Assembly: GCA_034008185.1 (NCBI GenBank)
Contig: CM067089.1
Span: 24,214,213-24,278,212, forward strand
Reading direction: 5' to 3'
Length of the DNA: 64,000 nucleotides
Source: Gorsachius magnificus
Taxonomy: Eukaryota; Chordata; Aves; Pelecaniformes; Ardeidae
This document shows, one piece after another, positions 1 to 13,114 of this stretch. The first letter of the stretch is position 1. Each line of letters opens with the position of its first letter. Made by a program: the position numbers and the translations under genes. The notes under the pieces were generated by a model. It saw only the letters and a program-made list of their open reading frames with translations, made no database searches and was not told where the DNA came from.

Positions 1-3000
1 CCCCATTCTCTTCATTTCAGCCCACTTAGATTAGAGAGTAGCAAACCTTAGACTTTGCTCTTGCTTCCTCCTTTCTACTCATAATATAACTGTGTTTGTG
101 CCTATGCAACTGATGCATCAGTTGGGATTTGGAAAGTCATTTTCTCCACTTCCTAACAATAATTGAGCGGTATTGTTATAGCTAGTAAGAGTTTTTTCTA
201 AAAATCTCAGTTCAATCATCATCTTGTCTTTTCATTCTTATTGCTACCATATACATTTTAATGCTAGAAGTAGTCACCTACATTTTATTGTAAATAGATA
301 CTACTTAACATTGCATCAGATTTACAATACTGTACTGTCCTCTTGTTATTATTCAGCTAAGTTTTCAATGTTTATAATTTTAACAGAAAGTAGGTTTTAG
401 TTTTAGATTAATAAAAAATACATAGCTTTATTTGGAACTTGTGGAAGCTGCTTCCACTGGTAGCTGGAAGACTCTTAAAGCGAAGAAAACAAAACCAAAA
501 AGGTCTTAATATTATTGAGTGTATGTGCCCTTTCGGTAGCATATGCGTGTTCTTGGTTTTGCCAATTCAAAATGTCTAATGGAAATCAATTTCTGGTTTT
601 CATACAACAAGAAAAGGGGGATTGAGATAATAAGAACCTTAGTTTGTTGATATGGCCACTGGCAAAAAATCAGTGCTGTGGAGTAACTCATATATAGTAG
701 AAGGGCAACAGTAGCCCACAGCTAAATAAGAAGAAAAATCAGTTACATTGTGTGTGCGCTTATGTTTTGCATATGTGCCTTAATTATTTTAACTGAAGTA
801 AGATTAAATAGTTGTTATGACATCAATAAACTAAAAATTTGTGTTATGAATTAGGCAAAATCGTAGAGATAATCCTGTACAGATTTTTGGCCTAAATCTA
901 GAATGTGTTTATAGTTCCTTCAAGTTGAAGAGCCCTGGCTAAATATGGAAGTTTTGATGAAATGCATAAAGCATGTTAGCTGTAAATTCTACATGAGTAA
1001 TATTTGCTTTGGAGTTCTGTTTGCCTTCACTGATAAGTTTGCCTAGCAATACTCAGAGATGATGATTGCCCTGAAATGGATGATGGTTCAAAAATAAGCC
1101 CTGTGTAAATTAGAGGGAGTTAATATTTGCCTGATACGACAAATGAGTAAGAAGTTTTAGAGCAGGCATAAAAGCAGTTCTGAAATTAAACTCTTGTTTA
1201 AAAAGAATGAAAAGCTTTTGGAAAATCCTGTGAAACATTGTGGGTTCAACTTCCACGTCGGTAGTGTTTATTGCCACAAGAGCCACAAATGTTTGAGAAT
1301 ATATTATAATATACCCAGATGTCAAGGATTATTATATGACTCATTTTGCTTTGTAATTGCCATAAAGTTTTTTATTGCCAAAATCTCTGATGAGAAGACA
1401 GCTTTCCCAAAACTTCTCAGTACACTGTTTTTTATATTGAACTTTATAGTTTGGTTTTTTTCTGAAAGCTCTTAGCTTCTAATGTCTGATATCAAGTATT
1501 TTTTTGTCTGAAATGCATTATAAAAGGACACACATATGGTTGATCTGTCTTTGTTTTATTTTGTATAGCCTTCTTTGGCATAATGTTTCAAATAATGGAA
1601 CACCACAGTTCCTTCAGCCCCAAAATACTCTCTGCTGTTTTGGTAATAACGGGCCAGAAAAATTGGATTTCAATCTTCTGTCATCTTTGTTCCCTCTAAC
1701 TTGCCACATTAAAAAGATTACTGCCATGTTGGCAATAAAATCCTGGATTTCAAGTGTATGGAAGCAGAGGACTTAGGTTGCAAAGGTGGCTGGTTTAGTC
1801 TCCAGAGAGATATCCTTTTTTTAAATCTCCTTAGACCTCAACCTTCTTCATGATAATGTTCTCTATATTTTGTCTTTTATTTTATGGTTTAATTTGCTTG
1901 TGCCACATGGAAGACTTCTGTTGCTTACTGTAATTTGATGTAAAATATAAAAATTAATCTTGTCATTCAGAATCTCTCCTGCTGATGAGCTGCAGGATTC
2001 AGTAGCCCACAGTCACGTGAGCCTTTAAAACTGAGTCACAGACCTCATAAATTGTCTAAAAAGCAGTAATGGTACAATCTGCAGCTGTTGTCATACATAG
2101 GAGGTATGACTTTTTTTCACAAGATGGAAGGAAATTAAATGAGAGAGGGGGCAAAGAGCATGTTATAAAGGAGTTTAGTGCACTGTAGGTAATGCTGCTC
2201 GTGTTTTTATTCAACGTATTTAAGACACTTTGTTAGGATGTGGGATACCCCATTCGGTTTACAGTGTGGTTTTCCTGAAAGGGGTAGCATTGGTTAAGCA
2301 CAATAAAGCAAACAAATCATTTTCTCCAGACATATGTGGTTGAAGTTCAGTGGCTGGTGGCTGTTAAGAGCCCCAGACTAGCGGTGGTTGATTTGCCTTG
2401 CGCTAATGTGAGTGCGTATGGTTGGTGGTTCAAACATAGCAGTAAATCTTAAGTGTAACTTTTCTCCAGTTTTGCTCATATATTTGTTATATGTCCCACA
2501 GAATTTTTATAAGAGATCATTATATGCTAGTAAGACCACCTGATAAGTTTAAATATTTGATGCATTATGTTGATTATACTGTATACTTTTGTTAAAATTT
2601 TATTAAACACCATATCATATGTTCATAACGGGTATTTGAATTTTTAATATAAATGTTACAGTGAGTTCCTCTTTTAATAAAAAGATAGCTTGTCATCTGA
2701 CTTCAGCAAGCTGATCCTAAAAAAAAAAAAAGCAGAAAAGATAATTTCATTTCAGAAAATAAATTTTCAAATACTAGCAAGTCACATGCAAAATTAAGCA
2801 CACTTTCAAGTTGCTGCTTTGTCAAAATGGATTTAGATTTAGGGAAATTCCAGTGGATTTAAATGAATTCTCCCAAGAAGCGGTGTACGTGAGAGAAATG
2901 AAGAAAACAACTTACCATGAAATACACAACATTTATTATCACTTTCAAAGCTGATACTGCATGCATTTGTAGCTGTTTACGACTGGCTTGAAAGCAGTTG

Positions 3001-6000
3001 GATCAGTCTGCTTTCAGAGCTGGCCATGCTGCTCCAGCTGTGACATAGCAGGAGTATTGAGAGTCGGGTTTAGCTGAATGGGAGCTGAACTACTTGGAAC
3101 AGCGCTTTGTTTCGGAGTACTTTGCGCTCTGATTGATCTTGATAGTGTAAGGTGCTCTCCAAAGTTATATGGAGGTTGTTTAATGCAACTGTTCAGGCAT
3201 GGGTTGGACTAAGTTATTGTCATTGATTTTCCTTTTAAGGCCAAAACCAAGAATTAACCTCATCCCCTCTATTTGCTTTAAATCAATCATGTTGATTACT
3301 TAAGTAAACTCCTTTTTTTTTCTTTTCCTTTTATTTTACTCTCATTATATATTTAAATATATATAAAACTGGAGTTTGAGATACTGTTTATTTTCTTTAA
3401 AAATATTTTCTTTAACAGAATAAAAAAGAAATATATATGAGAAAGAAAACTGTGGGACAAAATAAGAGCAAGATTTACAGCTCTGGAGCGAGTGAGCTGA
3501 TAAAGTAAGACAAGTGCTAAGGGAAGAGTAAGAGGTCATGGCCATGGCATAGGGAAATGTACACAAAATACTCTCTCAGCTTTCAGTAATCTGCAGCTCA
3601 AGGCCTTCTTCAGGTAAAGGTGGTAGCATGTTGCTCAAGAGTTCTTGAGGTTTGTGAGCTTTTCCCAGGTAAATGTAAATAATAGTTTTTTGAACTTCTG
3701 CATTTGTGGCATCCTGGAATAACAAGTCAAACACTCCGGTAGTGTATGTACAAAGTATATTTTTTTGTTTTGAAGTTGCCACCTGGTAGTTTTATTTGAT
3801 GTCCTTTAGTCCCCGTAGTATGAGAGACACTGAGCAATTGTTCTCTGTGTCCTTCCTGCCGCTAGAAGCTAGCAGTTTGTTTTAGAAAGGGTGCGATCGT
3901 ATGAGATGGTCGACATGGAGTGAGCAATGATGTGAATGCAGAATGCCAGACTGACCCCATATGGATCTTGTTAGTGTGGGTAGGTTGTGAGGAAACGCAT
4001 CGAACTTTTGAAGTGGAATAGGCTAATGTGTGCAAAGGCTTGAGAGTCCTAAGGCTTGCCTGGAGAAACTAGGAAACAGTGAGTAAGAGTTTGTGTTCAT
4101 AGCATTGTCATCGCTCTACTACTATGTGAGTACTCTGAATGCACACCACACTGAAGGTGCTGCAAGGTGTACTTTCATACTCAAAACATGGATAAGCTCC
4201 AAGTTTAGCCTTTCCAGAAGTCGCTGTGGAGTACATACTGTACTGCAGTCTAGCTTACTGTATGTTCATTTTCCTGTGTGGACAGCATGTCTGCATAGAT
4301 TTTTATTTTCTCTTAGTAATTTTAGCCTTCCTTTTTGTCACTCTTATGTTGAACATAGTATCTCTTCATTGTGTGAGTAATACTTGGTTTTCATGTGTTT
4401 GTGGCATCCTGGCTCTAAATTTCATGGTCCCAGTTTTCTTTCTTTCTTTTCATACCCTGGGCCTGCCTGCAATCATGGAGACCTGCTTCCGTCTCCCAAG
4501 AGCTGAACACTATTTCATATGAGGATGTATGATTGTAATTTATTCAGAATTATATCCTAAACTTAATATAGACTCTTTCTTTGCTTTTTTGTAGGTGCTG
4601 AGCAGTGAGTTTTTCTCAAGTAGGTAAACCATGAGGGAGTGTCATTTTTTTTTCCTAGTTTGAGCCCCTGATATTAAAACAGAAAACCTTTCTTTACTCA
4701 TCTGAATGGCTGTGGAAGACCTAGGATGGAATTGTATAAATATTCTAGTGATGGAGAATTGGAGATTAAAAGATACAAGAAAAAAAATCAATCATCTGGA
4801 TTTTGAGAGGGTAAAGACAAAAGGAGTGAAACAATTGACAGCATGAGAGTACTACCTGTCTTGAGGTCTGAGCCTGTATGTCTGGTTTGGTGCTGCCAGT
4901 GAAGAAGAGGGCAGGCTGAAGAAAGGCTGTATGCTTCCCAGAAATCAGTTTGTTACTTTATGAGTGGTATCTAGATAGACTAGGTCGTGAAGTTGAAAAT
5001 CCAACATGAAAAAAAGAAAATCAGTGTTGCTTACATTGTTTTACCCCATTTTTTTTAATTGGCATGCAAAGCTTTTTTTTTAAAAAAGTTGTTGTAGTTT
5101 TATTTTACATTGTTTAGGCAACTCATGGAGAATCGCATACATGGGTATGTATACTTTCTCCCAAGAGTGTAAACTTGTGCTGCTTTCAAAACCTAAGGTT
5201 ATCATATATCCAGTAGCAGTAAGTTAAAGGAAAAAAAAAAACAAACAAAAACCACTTGGCAATTATAAAATGTGGGCTGCTACACATGGCTTAATGCCAG
5301 AACAGTCAGTGATTTGCAAAGAATCAGTAATATCCTGAAAAGAATTTTATCACAGTGATGCCCTTCTACACCAAACCCTGGCAATTGCCTGTAGTTTTGG
5401 TCAAAATGAGGATGTAAAGTCAACGTTACAAATCATTCCATGTTTTCACAGCAGCAAATATTCTTATTCATACAGGCTGTTGTGCAGACTGCTTGTGATT
5501 TGTAAGGTTACTTTTACAGATAAGTGTAACAAAGTAATCAACAAATAGTTTAAAAAGAAAATAGTGGTAAGTGGAGGAGGAAATCGTGGGCGTGCAGTGG
5601 TGCCTCATGGCATGCCTGTTTTTTTGTGGTATTGCTGGTTTCTTAAAGACTCTGAGCATGGCTTTTGTGAAGTGTGAACAGGCTGTATTTTTGCCCAGGC
5701 CTCAGAAGAGCATGTGTGCCTTCAAATACCATCTAATTTAATTTCTCTTTCTTTGGGTATGGTCTTAGTGGCACCACAGTATAAACAGTCCAGGGGGTTT
5801 ACCCTGACTGGCTGCTTTGAGATCCTTTTCTAGAATTTTTTCTGTACAGATCTGCTAATTTGTTTTGCCCCCAAAAACATTCCCACCTTCTTTATGTCTG
5901 TTCTTGAATGACAGGAATGCATTTGTCAGTATAACCTGGTAGCAAGTTTACACACACAAACCTGGTAGCAATAAATTTTAATATAGAATTTTTGCATTCA

Positions 6001-7334
6001 GATTAAGGGCCCTGTGTTACTATGCAAGGACATCACGTATGTTTACACTACAGAGCTAGGTCAGGTTTTCTAAGCTCAAGTTGACACACTGAAGTTTGCT
6101 TATCTTGAGTAGGGGTGGACACGCAATGTGCAAAGTAACACTTCAGTCACTGTGCCTGCCCTGGCATTACTGTATCGTGTGTGGTGCAGAGGTTCCTGGT
6201 GCTCATCCCAGGGTTAGCTAAATCAGTAAGCTAAAGTGCTATCCCATGTGTTTCCTAAGCAGTTATGTTAAAGCTAATCAATCCTTTTGGGACACATAAT
6301 TATATGTGGCAAAGAATTGGAAGTCTTGCCATGCAGCTTGTCAGCATCCACATTCAGACTAGTTACATTAGCAGGAACCAAGTTATTCTAGCTTCAATTT
6401 TATTGTATATTGGGTCATAACAGTTTCTGCTGGGGCAAAATGCATCCAGCTGACAGTCTTCTCCTTCCCTTGTAGGTTAGCACCCACAGGACAACACTCC
6501 AAAAGATAATGTCCGCACTTGGAATTGAACTCTGAAATGTAAAAAAAATTCCGTCCATAAAAAGAGCTAATGGTTAGCAGTAACGTTGTTGCCACCTCAA
6601 GAATTGTTTTTTTTTCTCTGAATTGTTGTTCATAATACTATAAGCCTGCTCATAAATACCCAGTATATGTTCTCAGGGGAAAATCTGAAGAATATTTTCT
6701 TAAATATAATAAACAAATTGAGTATTCCAGTTCTCTTCTTTTAAAACAAATATTTTCTGGAAGACTAGTCTCTCACAAAAGTAGATGTTGATGTGGTATC
6801 CATGTGGGACAGAAAAGGATTGTTTGAGCTCACTCAAGTGAAGTCTTCCACCCCTTTTGTAACAAATACAGACACCAGTAGATGAATGAGTGTTACAGCT
6901 GGTGCCTGTCGCAATCACGTGTTCTGCTTATGGATCTTGTCTTACTCTAGACTTGATGTATTACAATAATTGAAGTAATAAACTTCACAGTGAAAGATTC
7001 AAGAAGTAAAAGACACAGCTTGTACTCAGACTTCAAGTGCCTCCCTTTATTAAATTGAGGGTTTGAAGTTTAGGAGAGCAGTATTTCTGTGGATTTTTTT
7101 TATTAAAAGACTGAAATGTTTGCTCTATTTCTAGTGAGTGTAGGTGGAAGAAGGCAACGTTTTGTTGAACACATGCAAATATAACAACATTCTGACAGGA
7201 GCAATGTTAATTTATAAAAATTTCCTTCACATGTGAATAATTGATAAGGCTACAGTCTCCCACTGAAGTTTCTACATGACGGAACCATTTCACAAAGGAG
7301 CTTAATTCTTTCATAATGATGCTTTTAACTCTGA
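1..7334. other. Intron stretch, nothing else recognised
   Basis: Apart from the weak minus-strand segment at 3576-3713, I see only AT-rich intron with short A or T runs (for example near 2719 and 3308). No coding exon, RNA gene or element was recognised on either strand. Confidence 0.6.
3576..3713 (-). other. Possible terminal-exon-like segment, minus strand
   Basis: On the minus strand 'gacttgttattccag' precedes 45 codons that run to a TGA. The translation includes EVQKTIIYIYLGKAHKPQEL and LPPLPEEGLELQITES. The acceptor tract is short. I do not recognise a family, and chance is the likeliest explanation. Confidence 0.15.
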
Positions 7335-7365
7335 TTAAACAAATGAGTGGATTCTTGAAATGTAC

Positions 7366-7507
7366 CTTCTAGCATTGAGGTGTCTTTCATTCATATTTTT
7401 CCATACAGAAGATCCAAACAGTTCTTCATTCAAGTGACCTATGGCCTGTGTAGCCTCAGTATTTTCATGTGTGGTCTCAGCCCATAGAAGCAAGATCAAT
7501 GTCTGTG
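7366..7507 (-). other. Exon-like open segment, minus strand, unidentified
   Basis: On the minus strand a very strong acceptor (a 12-base T run, then cacag) precedes 142 open bases that end at AGAAG followed by GTACAT, a usable donor. The phase is 2 in and 2 out. The translation includes ILLLWAETTHENTEATQ and EELFGSSVWKNMNERHL, which I do not recognise. The open frame runs on to 7793 and 7335, giving 152 codons, the longest stop-free stretch in the window. It could be an exon of a nested gene, a fragment of an old element, or chance. There is no proof of expression. Confidence 0.25.
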
Positions 7508-7799
7508 CTGTGAAAAAAAAAAAAGAGAAAACTAACAGATGTCTGTGAACGCCGGGATTGTGGAAGTAGTGGTGGGGTGCAATGCGATCTGTAACTTTGT
7601 AGTGTTCTATGGAGACTTGACACTTCTGGAGTGCTGGTGTCCCATACCAGTGTCTCGGAGCACGATGGCTGCCTGTTGTAGGAACCCTGCTTGTCAGCAA
7701 TCCCAACATTGAAGCTAACACATTTATTTGTAGAAAATGCAAGGTCTCAGCTTCAGCATGTCTTCCATAAAACAAAACAAATCCGTCCTTCAAAAATAA

Positions 7800-10700
7800 G
7801 CAAACCCAAAGCCCACAAAAATAACCACCAAAGATAATTAATCTACCAATTAGTATACTTCATACTGTTGCTTTCCTTTTTTGTTTTTTGTTACTGTAAT
7901 AATCTACCTTTTTTTTAACAGTGACTAGCTTTTTCATGTATTTGCCTCTTCATAGAAGAAAAGACTGTTCATTTGTCTTAATTTAATTTTCTAGTGAGGT
8001 TGATGCTCTTATTATTATTTAATAGTACATCAGTATAAAATATTTCTATAGAAGTTAGTGGACAAGATTATATTCCACTCCATAAGGCTGCCCAGATAAA
8101 TATGCAGGTGTGATATTACATTTTCCCTTTGACTCCTGTGGTTTCCATGTGTCTTATGAGTAAAACATTGACAGGAAAAACACATACAGGACTAAAGCTC
8201 TAGTTCTGTCTGTCTAACCACCTTCATCGATCTGTATAGCTGTTAAAGGAGTTAAATGCCAGCAATGGGTTGTTTAGCAAGGTTGCTTTATCCTAGCAGC
8301 AGGTAGTTCTGTTGTTGCATTAACTGATCCCATGCACCTACAATTCCTTACGGGGCAGTTGGTGCATAGGAGAATTTTAGTACATGAATTTAAATGTGGG
8401 TTTTAAAAGTCCTGTCTTACTTGAGTAAGGCTAGTCTGAAATACTGCATTTCACTGGTGCTAAGCTTGTTTGTCCCTGAATTGCAGTATCTTTCTGCCAC
8501 AGCATAAGGAGTTCAGGAAAAAGCACTTGCTCCTGAAGACTTACGAGCAAAAAGAACATTGGGAGCAATATTGCAATCCTTTTAAAAAATCTCTTGAGAA
8601 CTGCCTGTTATGAATGGATTTCAAATATGGGGAAATAACGGGCATTCAGGTTACAATTCATAGTGAGGGGATCTTAAAATAGATTTTTGAGGGGGTTTTT
8701 TCCTTCTATGTCTTGGACTTTCGAGCATACTGTAAGGTCAAAGGTGGAATTGTTGTCTAGATGGTAGATCCTGCTCCAGTGCTGGTTTATTTCAGTATGC
8801 AGTCTTGTATTACAGAAAGAATTAGCAGAATAACGTATCCAATTATAATTTGTGAGAAGCTCAGTTAAAATCTACTAAAAAAAGCATCTGGTTTGTTACA
8901 GTCTTCCTGAACATTTAAACAACTGTGTGCATGTTTCAGCTTCAAGCTGATCTCTCAGAAATGTGTAAATGCATGCTTTACACAATTCTGTCATAAAATT
9001 CAGTTGGTTGCATTACTTACGTGCCCTTTTCACAGCATTCTCTCACCTCCCACTCATCTTTAGCAAACCTCTGTAGTTATTCCTACTGATTAAATTGGTG
9101 CTTAGAGAGGAGTAGAAAGCAGAGAGCTGCAGGCTATGCATCTTGTGGGTCTGATGTGATCTCTGAAGACTGATGGTGATTTGTGGATGGGCTTTTTACT
9201 TACCTGTTTAAATCTGGGAGTAAAGTTGACATTCAGAAATAGCATGCAGCTCTTGACATGTAGCATGGGAGCCTGAACATGAATGCTTACAAGAAGATAG
9301 CTGACCATCGCTTTTGTGCTGGTTTTAGATTTGTGTTGGTCAATAAACTTTCTTTCCTGTTTACTGTTTCAAAGTAAAAATTCTGCTTCACAATCAAGCG
9401 AAGAGTGCCTTGGCACAGCAATAAACACTTAAACCCATGTGTCTTGGGGCTAGTAATATTACAGAGGTGAAGTTTCAACAGGGAGGCAAGACAGTAAGTG
9501 CTTTTTTCTCCTCCAACTGCAGGAATGTACTGAGCACAACAAACATAAAAGGCAAAAGGGATTACACGATCCATAAAAATGTTGGCACAAGTAGGCACAA
9601 CTGTTGGTCTAGTCAAGAGATGGATGGGTGGAAATCACATATATTATCTTCCTCAGATTCTCTGACTCGAAGTTCTGAGTATGTAAATGTTATTGTTATT
9701 CAGTACTTAATTGTAAAATTTACTAAGGTATTTGATCCTGAGTTTTTAATGGTGTGATGTTCCATGTGTTTAAATGTATACCACATGGAAAAAAAAAGCA
9801 ACTCCTTAGTTATATACTGTTCGATGGAAAAGGGAACTAAAGGAAACCTTCCCTATCCTGACAGACTTAACACAGAATTCCTGAAATTCTGCCTTTATAG
9901 TAATATTTTGTATCGGACTTCAGGTTCTGTTACTATAAATGTGAAATTACTCTTAAGAATACCTTACGTCTTTTATTGTAAGGCTATTTATATATATAAA
10001 GGTGTTACTGAATTTGCTGCTTGTTGTCCATTTTTGGAGTTGAAATTCAATTTTAAGGCTTGGGGTCAGAATTTTTCAAAGTTTGCAAAACTGTAATCCT
10101 TGAAAAATATTGTACGTAAAATAGCAAGCTGGTTTGTATTTGCTAAAAACTAAGAAAGTTATTACTTTAGCTTTTGCCAAGTAAGATGACTAAAAAAAGA
10201 AAAGTTTATCAGAGAGGATTACGGAAGGAACAGATTTATGGCAAGTGTCTGATATATACCCAGAATCCTCATGTTCAACTAAACCAGACTTGCCCTGGGC
10301 CTTCTGGAGCACAATGCCCTTAGCAAGTAGCTTTCGACAACTTTTTCGGGAAGCAATATTTTTCTTCAGAAAGAGGGTCACTCCACTGTTTTTCTTTTTC
10401 CTTCTCTCCTGTCTTATCTTTTGAGTTCAGGAAGTATTTTAAATTTACAGCCAGCTTTGAAGGCATGAAGCAAGTTCAGCCCCAGAAGTATTTCCTGTTA
10501 TGGCATTAATCTAATTCCATGAAAGTAGAACTGATTTTTCATCTGTAAAGTAGATAAAGTGCCTGAAGCAGCAGACCATTACTCTGGGTTATCATGATAA
10601 AGAGGCTTAGTTTTGACACCAAAGTGTTTATCAGCCTAACCAGGGGAAGATTTCATCCTTTTTGTTGAAAGAGATATTAATGGATTATAATATTTCTTTG

Positions 10701-11430
10701 CTTCATGGAGACAATGAGTTCATATTGAAAATGTTGACCTGAAATAACAATGTTCCCATAACATATTATAAGTTAATTTATCTGGAAAGCTACCAGTACC
10801 TGGGGGAACAGGGAAAACTAGTTGTAAAATAATAATATAGTGGGCAAGTATGTTGTAAGTACACGATAGTGCTAATTTCAGAATTATAAAATAGTTTTAG
10901 AGCTCTGGCTGGAGCTGCTGTTTTCTTTATGGCTTCAGTGGTGCCCATGAGTGCGGTTAATCTGATCTGCCTCATTTTAGGGATGTTCCGAAATATGTTA
11001 CGTAATAGCACTCAGATACTGTAGATGGGAACAAGTTTCACACTTCTTTTAGTGGCTAAAATGATGTTGCATTTATGTTTCTAACAGTGCTTAAAGCATT
11101 CTGCATTTACCTAGAAATGGGCAACTCTTTATACCTTATTCCTTTTTTGTACCACTGCCTTCTACACTGTTTAGGATTTTGTTAGTATTTATGTTATAAA
11201 GGGATAGTGTGGAGATAATACTTAAACTTGTCCATGAAAACTAGTGCCAACTTAAAGCTTTGACTGTATCCCAAGTGTGTACCTGTGCAAACTATACATG
11301 CAAATCTGTTTCAGACTATGGGAGCTGTAAGAAATCTCGCAGTGCATTTCTTCCCCACTCCAGTTCCAGTGTCTGCATGTAGGTGTTTAGGGAAAAACTG
11401 TATTCACTGGTCTTGTGAATGTTAATAAAA
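7800..11430. other. Intron stretch, nothing else recognised
   Basis: There are short overlapping open frames on both strands around 9100-10100, none with recognisable protein content. No repeats were recognised. Confidence 0.6.
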
Positions 11431-11439
11431 TAGTAATTT

Positions 11440-12050
11440 TTACTTTGTGTGTAATGAACAGGTTTTGGTATGTGAGCTCCTGAGGACTAGGAAGTGAGGC
11501 ATTTTTTTCCTCACTGACCTCTTGGGAAGCCTTTGGTTTGCCTGGGGAGGTAGGAACCTAAATTGGTCCAGCTGGCAGGGGCACGCTAAAGGCAGCTGTA
11601 TGGGATGGTGGCTGAAACAGATTTCTGCTAGCGTAGAAAAAACTAGGGATGCACAGGCCAAATAAGCCATAAATACTCAAGGTTGCAGGAATCCCCAAGT
11701 GACTTCACACTCGGAAGAAGCACTGTTAAGAAGCAGGCATAGAAGGAAATACCATTCTGAGCCTGATTCAGGGCCCAAGCCCATGGCTGGTGTGAAGGAC
11801 TGGAGCCCAGCTAGGGCAGCTGGAATCATCCTGGGGATCAGCTGGGCTTGAAAGTCCGATAGCTGAAAGGGGAACGCAAGCATCATGTGGCCCAGCCAGG
11901 GTGAGGGGACAGCAGTGCAGCGTGCACTCGCTTCGCTTCTGTGTCGCCAAATGTGAGAGGTGGTTTGTTCCAGAAAAACCTCTGGGCCCACCTGGGCTAA
12001 TTCTCTTACGCCCACCTGGGCTAATTCTCTTACTCTGCCCCAATACATTT
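11440..12050. other. GC-richer patch of unknown origin
   Basis: About 600 bases are clearly richer in G and C than the flanks, with overlapping open frames on the minus strand (for example 11677-12048). No frame looks like a known protein. It ends in a 24-base tandem duplication. An old inserted element is the simplest reading. Confidence 0.4.
11986..12033 (+). repeat. Perfect 24-base tandem duplication
   Basis: The unit, starting 'gcccacctgggctaattctc', occurs twice head to tail at 11986-12009 and 12010-12033 without mismatch. Perfect identity suggests a recent duplication by slippage or unequal exchange. Confidence 0.95.
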
Positions 12051-12739
12051 TGTCATTTAGAAAAAAAAATTGCTAGATGGTTGAGTGTGGTTGTATAACT
12101 ATGTGCAAATTCATTATTTTAGAAGTGCTTACTACATTTCCATGGCAGGCAATGTAGTCTTAAAGATAAATAAGATAGCAGTGTTTTCAAATCTCTGTAC
12201 GTTTCTTGTGGAGGGGAGTGTACCCAAGCATGTTCTCCCTGTCCTCCTTGTCTTCACTTGGCTGTGGTATAGGGGATATTAATGAGCAACTGGGGAAGGT
12301 GGAAGTTGGGAATTACTTGTTGTAGCACTGCTGATAATAAAAGCGTACAAGTAATTGTGTCCTAACTCTGTCTGCATCACATTTACATTTTTAATCAAGA
12401 AAAAAAAGGATATATGAGAGGCATGTTTATTGACCCCCCCTTCTAATAACATTATGTTTGTATGTTATTATTTTGGACATCCAAGACATTAATATACTAC
12501 TTAGTTTAAAAATATCCTTTTATTTAAATGTGTGTAGATGGTGTTGTAGTAGCTGAGTAAAAACTGGTACATACTCAGAAATTTAGATTTGAAAGGTTTC
12601 AAATAAATGTGCCTATTATAATTTTTTTCCATTTGCTGTTTGGCATAATGAGATAAAAATTACACATTATTTGGTTTTTGGTTTTGGTTTTGTTTTTTTT
12701 AAATTAGTTATAAATCGGAATTGCCTTTATTTATGCAGT

Positions 12740-13091
12740 GTCTGTTAGGGCAGGTCGGTAGTGGTGCATTCATTCTGCAGTAGATCTTCAGCTTCAAAGG
12801 CAATGTAACAAGCCCCTGGAGCCACTTTCCCCTATGGCTTTCCCCAACTGCAGCCTGGAAGTCTGCTGGGGGAGGGGGTGGGAGCATCTGGGCCTGAAAG
12901 GACAGAGCACTTTCAACTCCATTTTCTGTGCTGTAGAACAGCTGTTCAAAGAAGGTAACCACCATGCGTTAGAGGAGCAATTAGCAGTGCTCTGGCACAT
13001 GCTGAAATGCTCTCACCCATCCCCCAGGAAAGTGAAAAATGATGTGAGGTGCAAAGGTAGATGTCCCTTCTCTGTTGTATCTCCTGTATAA
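12740..13091. other. GC-richer patch with overlapping ORFs
   Basis: A locally GC-richer stretch carries an 85-codon + frame (12834-13091, with AVEQLFKEGNHHALEEQLAV) and minus-strand frames of similar length. No family is recognised. It may be a relic of an element or a pseudogene. Confidence 0.3.
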
Positions 13092-13114
13092 TGCCATCCT
13101 GAGGATGGTATTAT
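13088..13114 (+). repeat. Inverted repeat, 12-base arms with 3-base loop
   Basis: The left arm 'ataatgccatcc' and the right arm 'ggatggtattat' pair over 12 positions with one G-T wobble around TGA. No following T-run or other context gives it a function. Confidence 0.8.

Noticed and set aside
9102..10096. Several adjacent frames of 68-110 codons on both strands
   Set aside because: One has an acceptor-like CAG, but there is no donor, no recognisable protein and AT-rich codon use like the intron; treated as chance.
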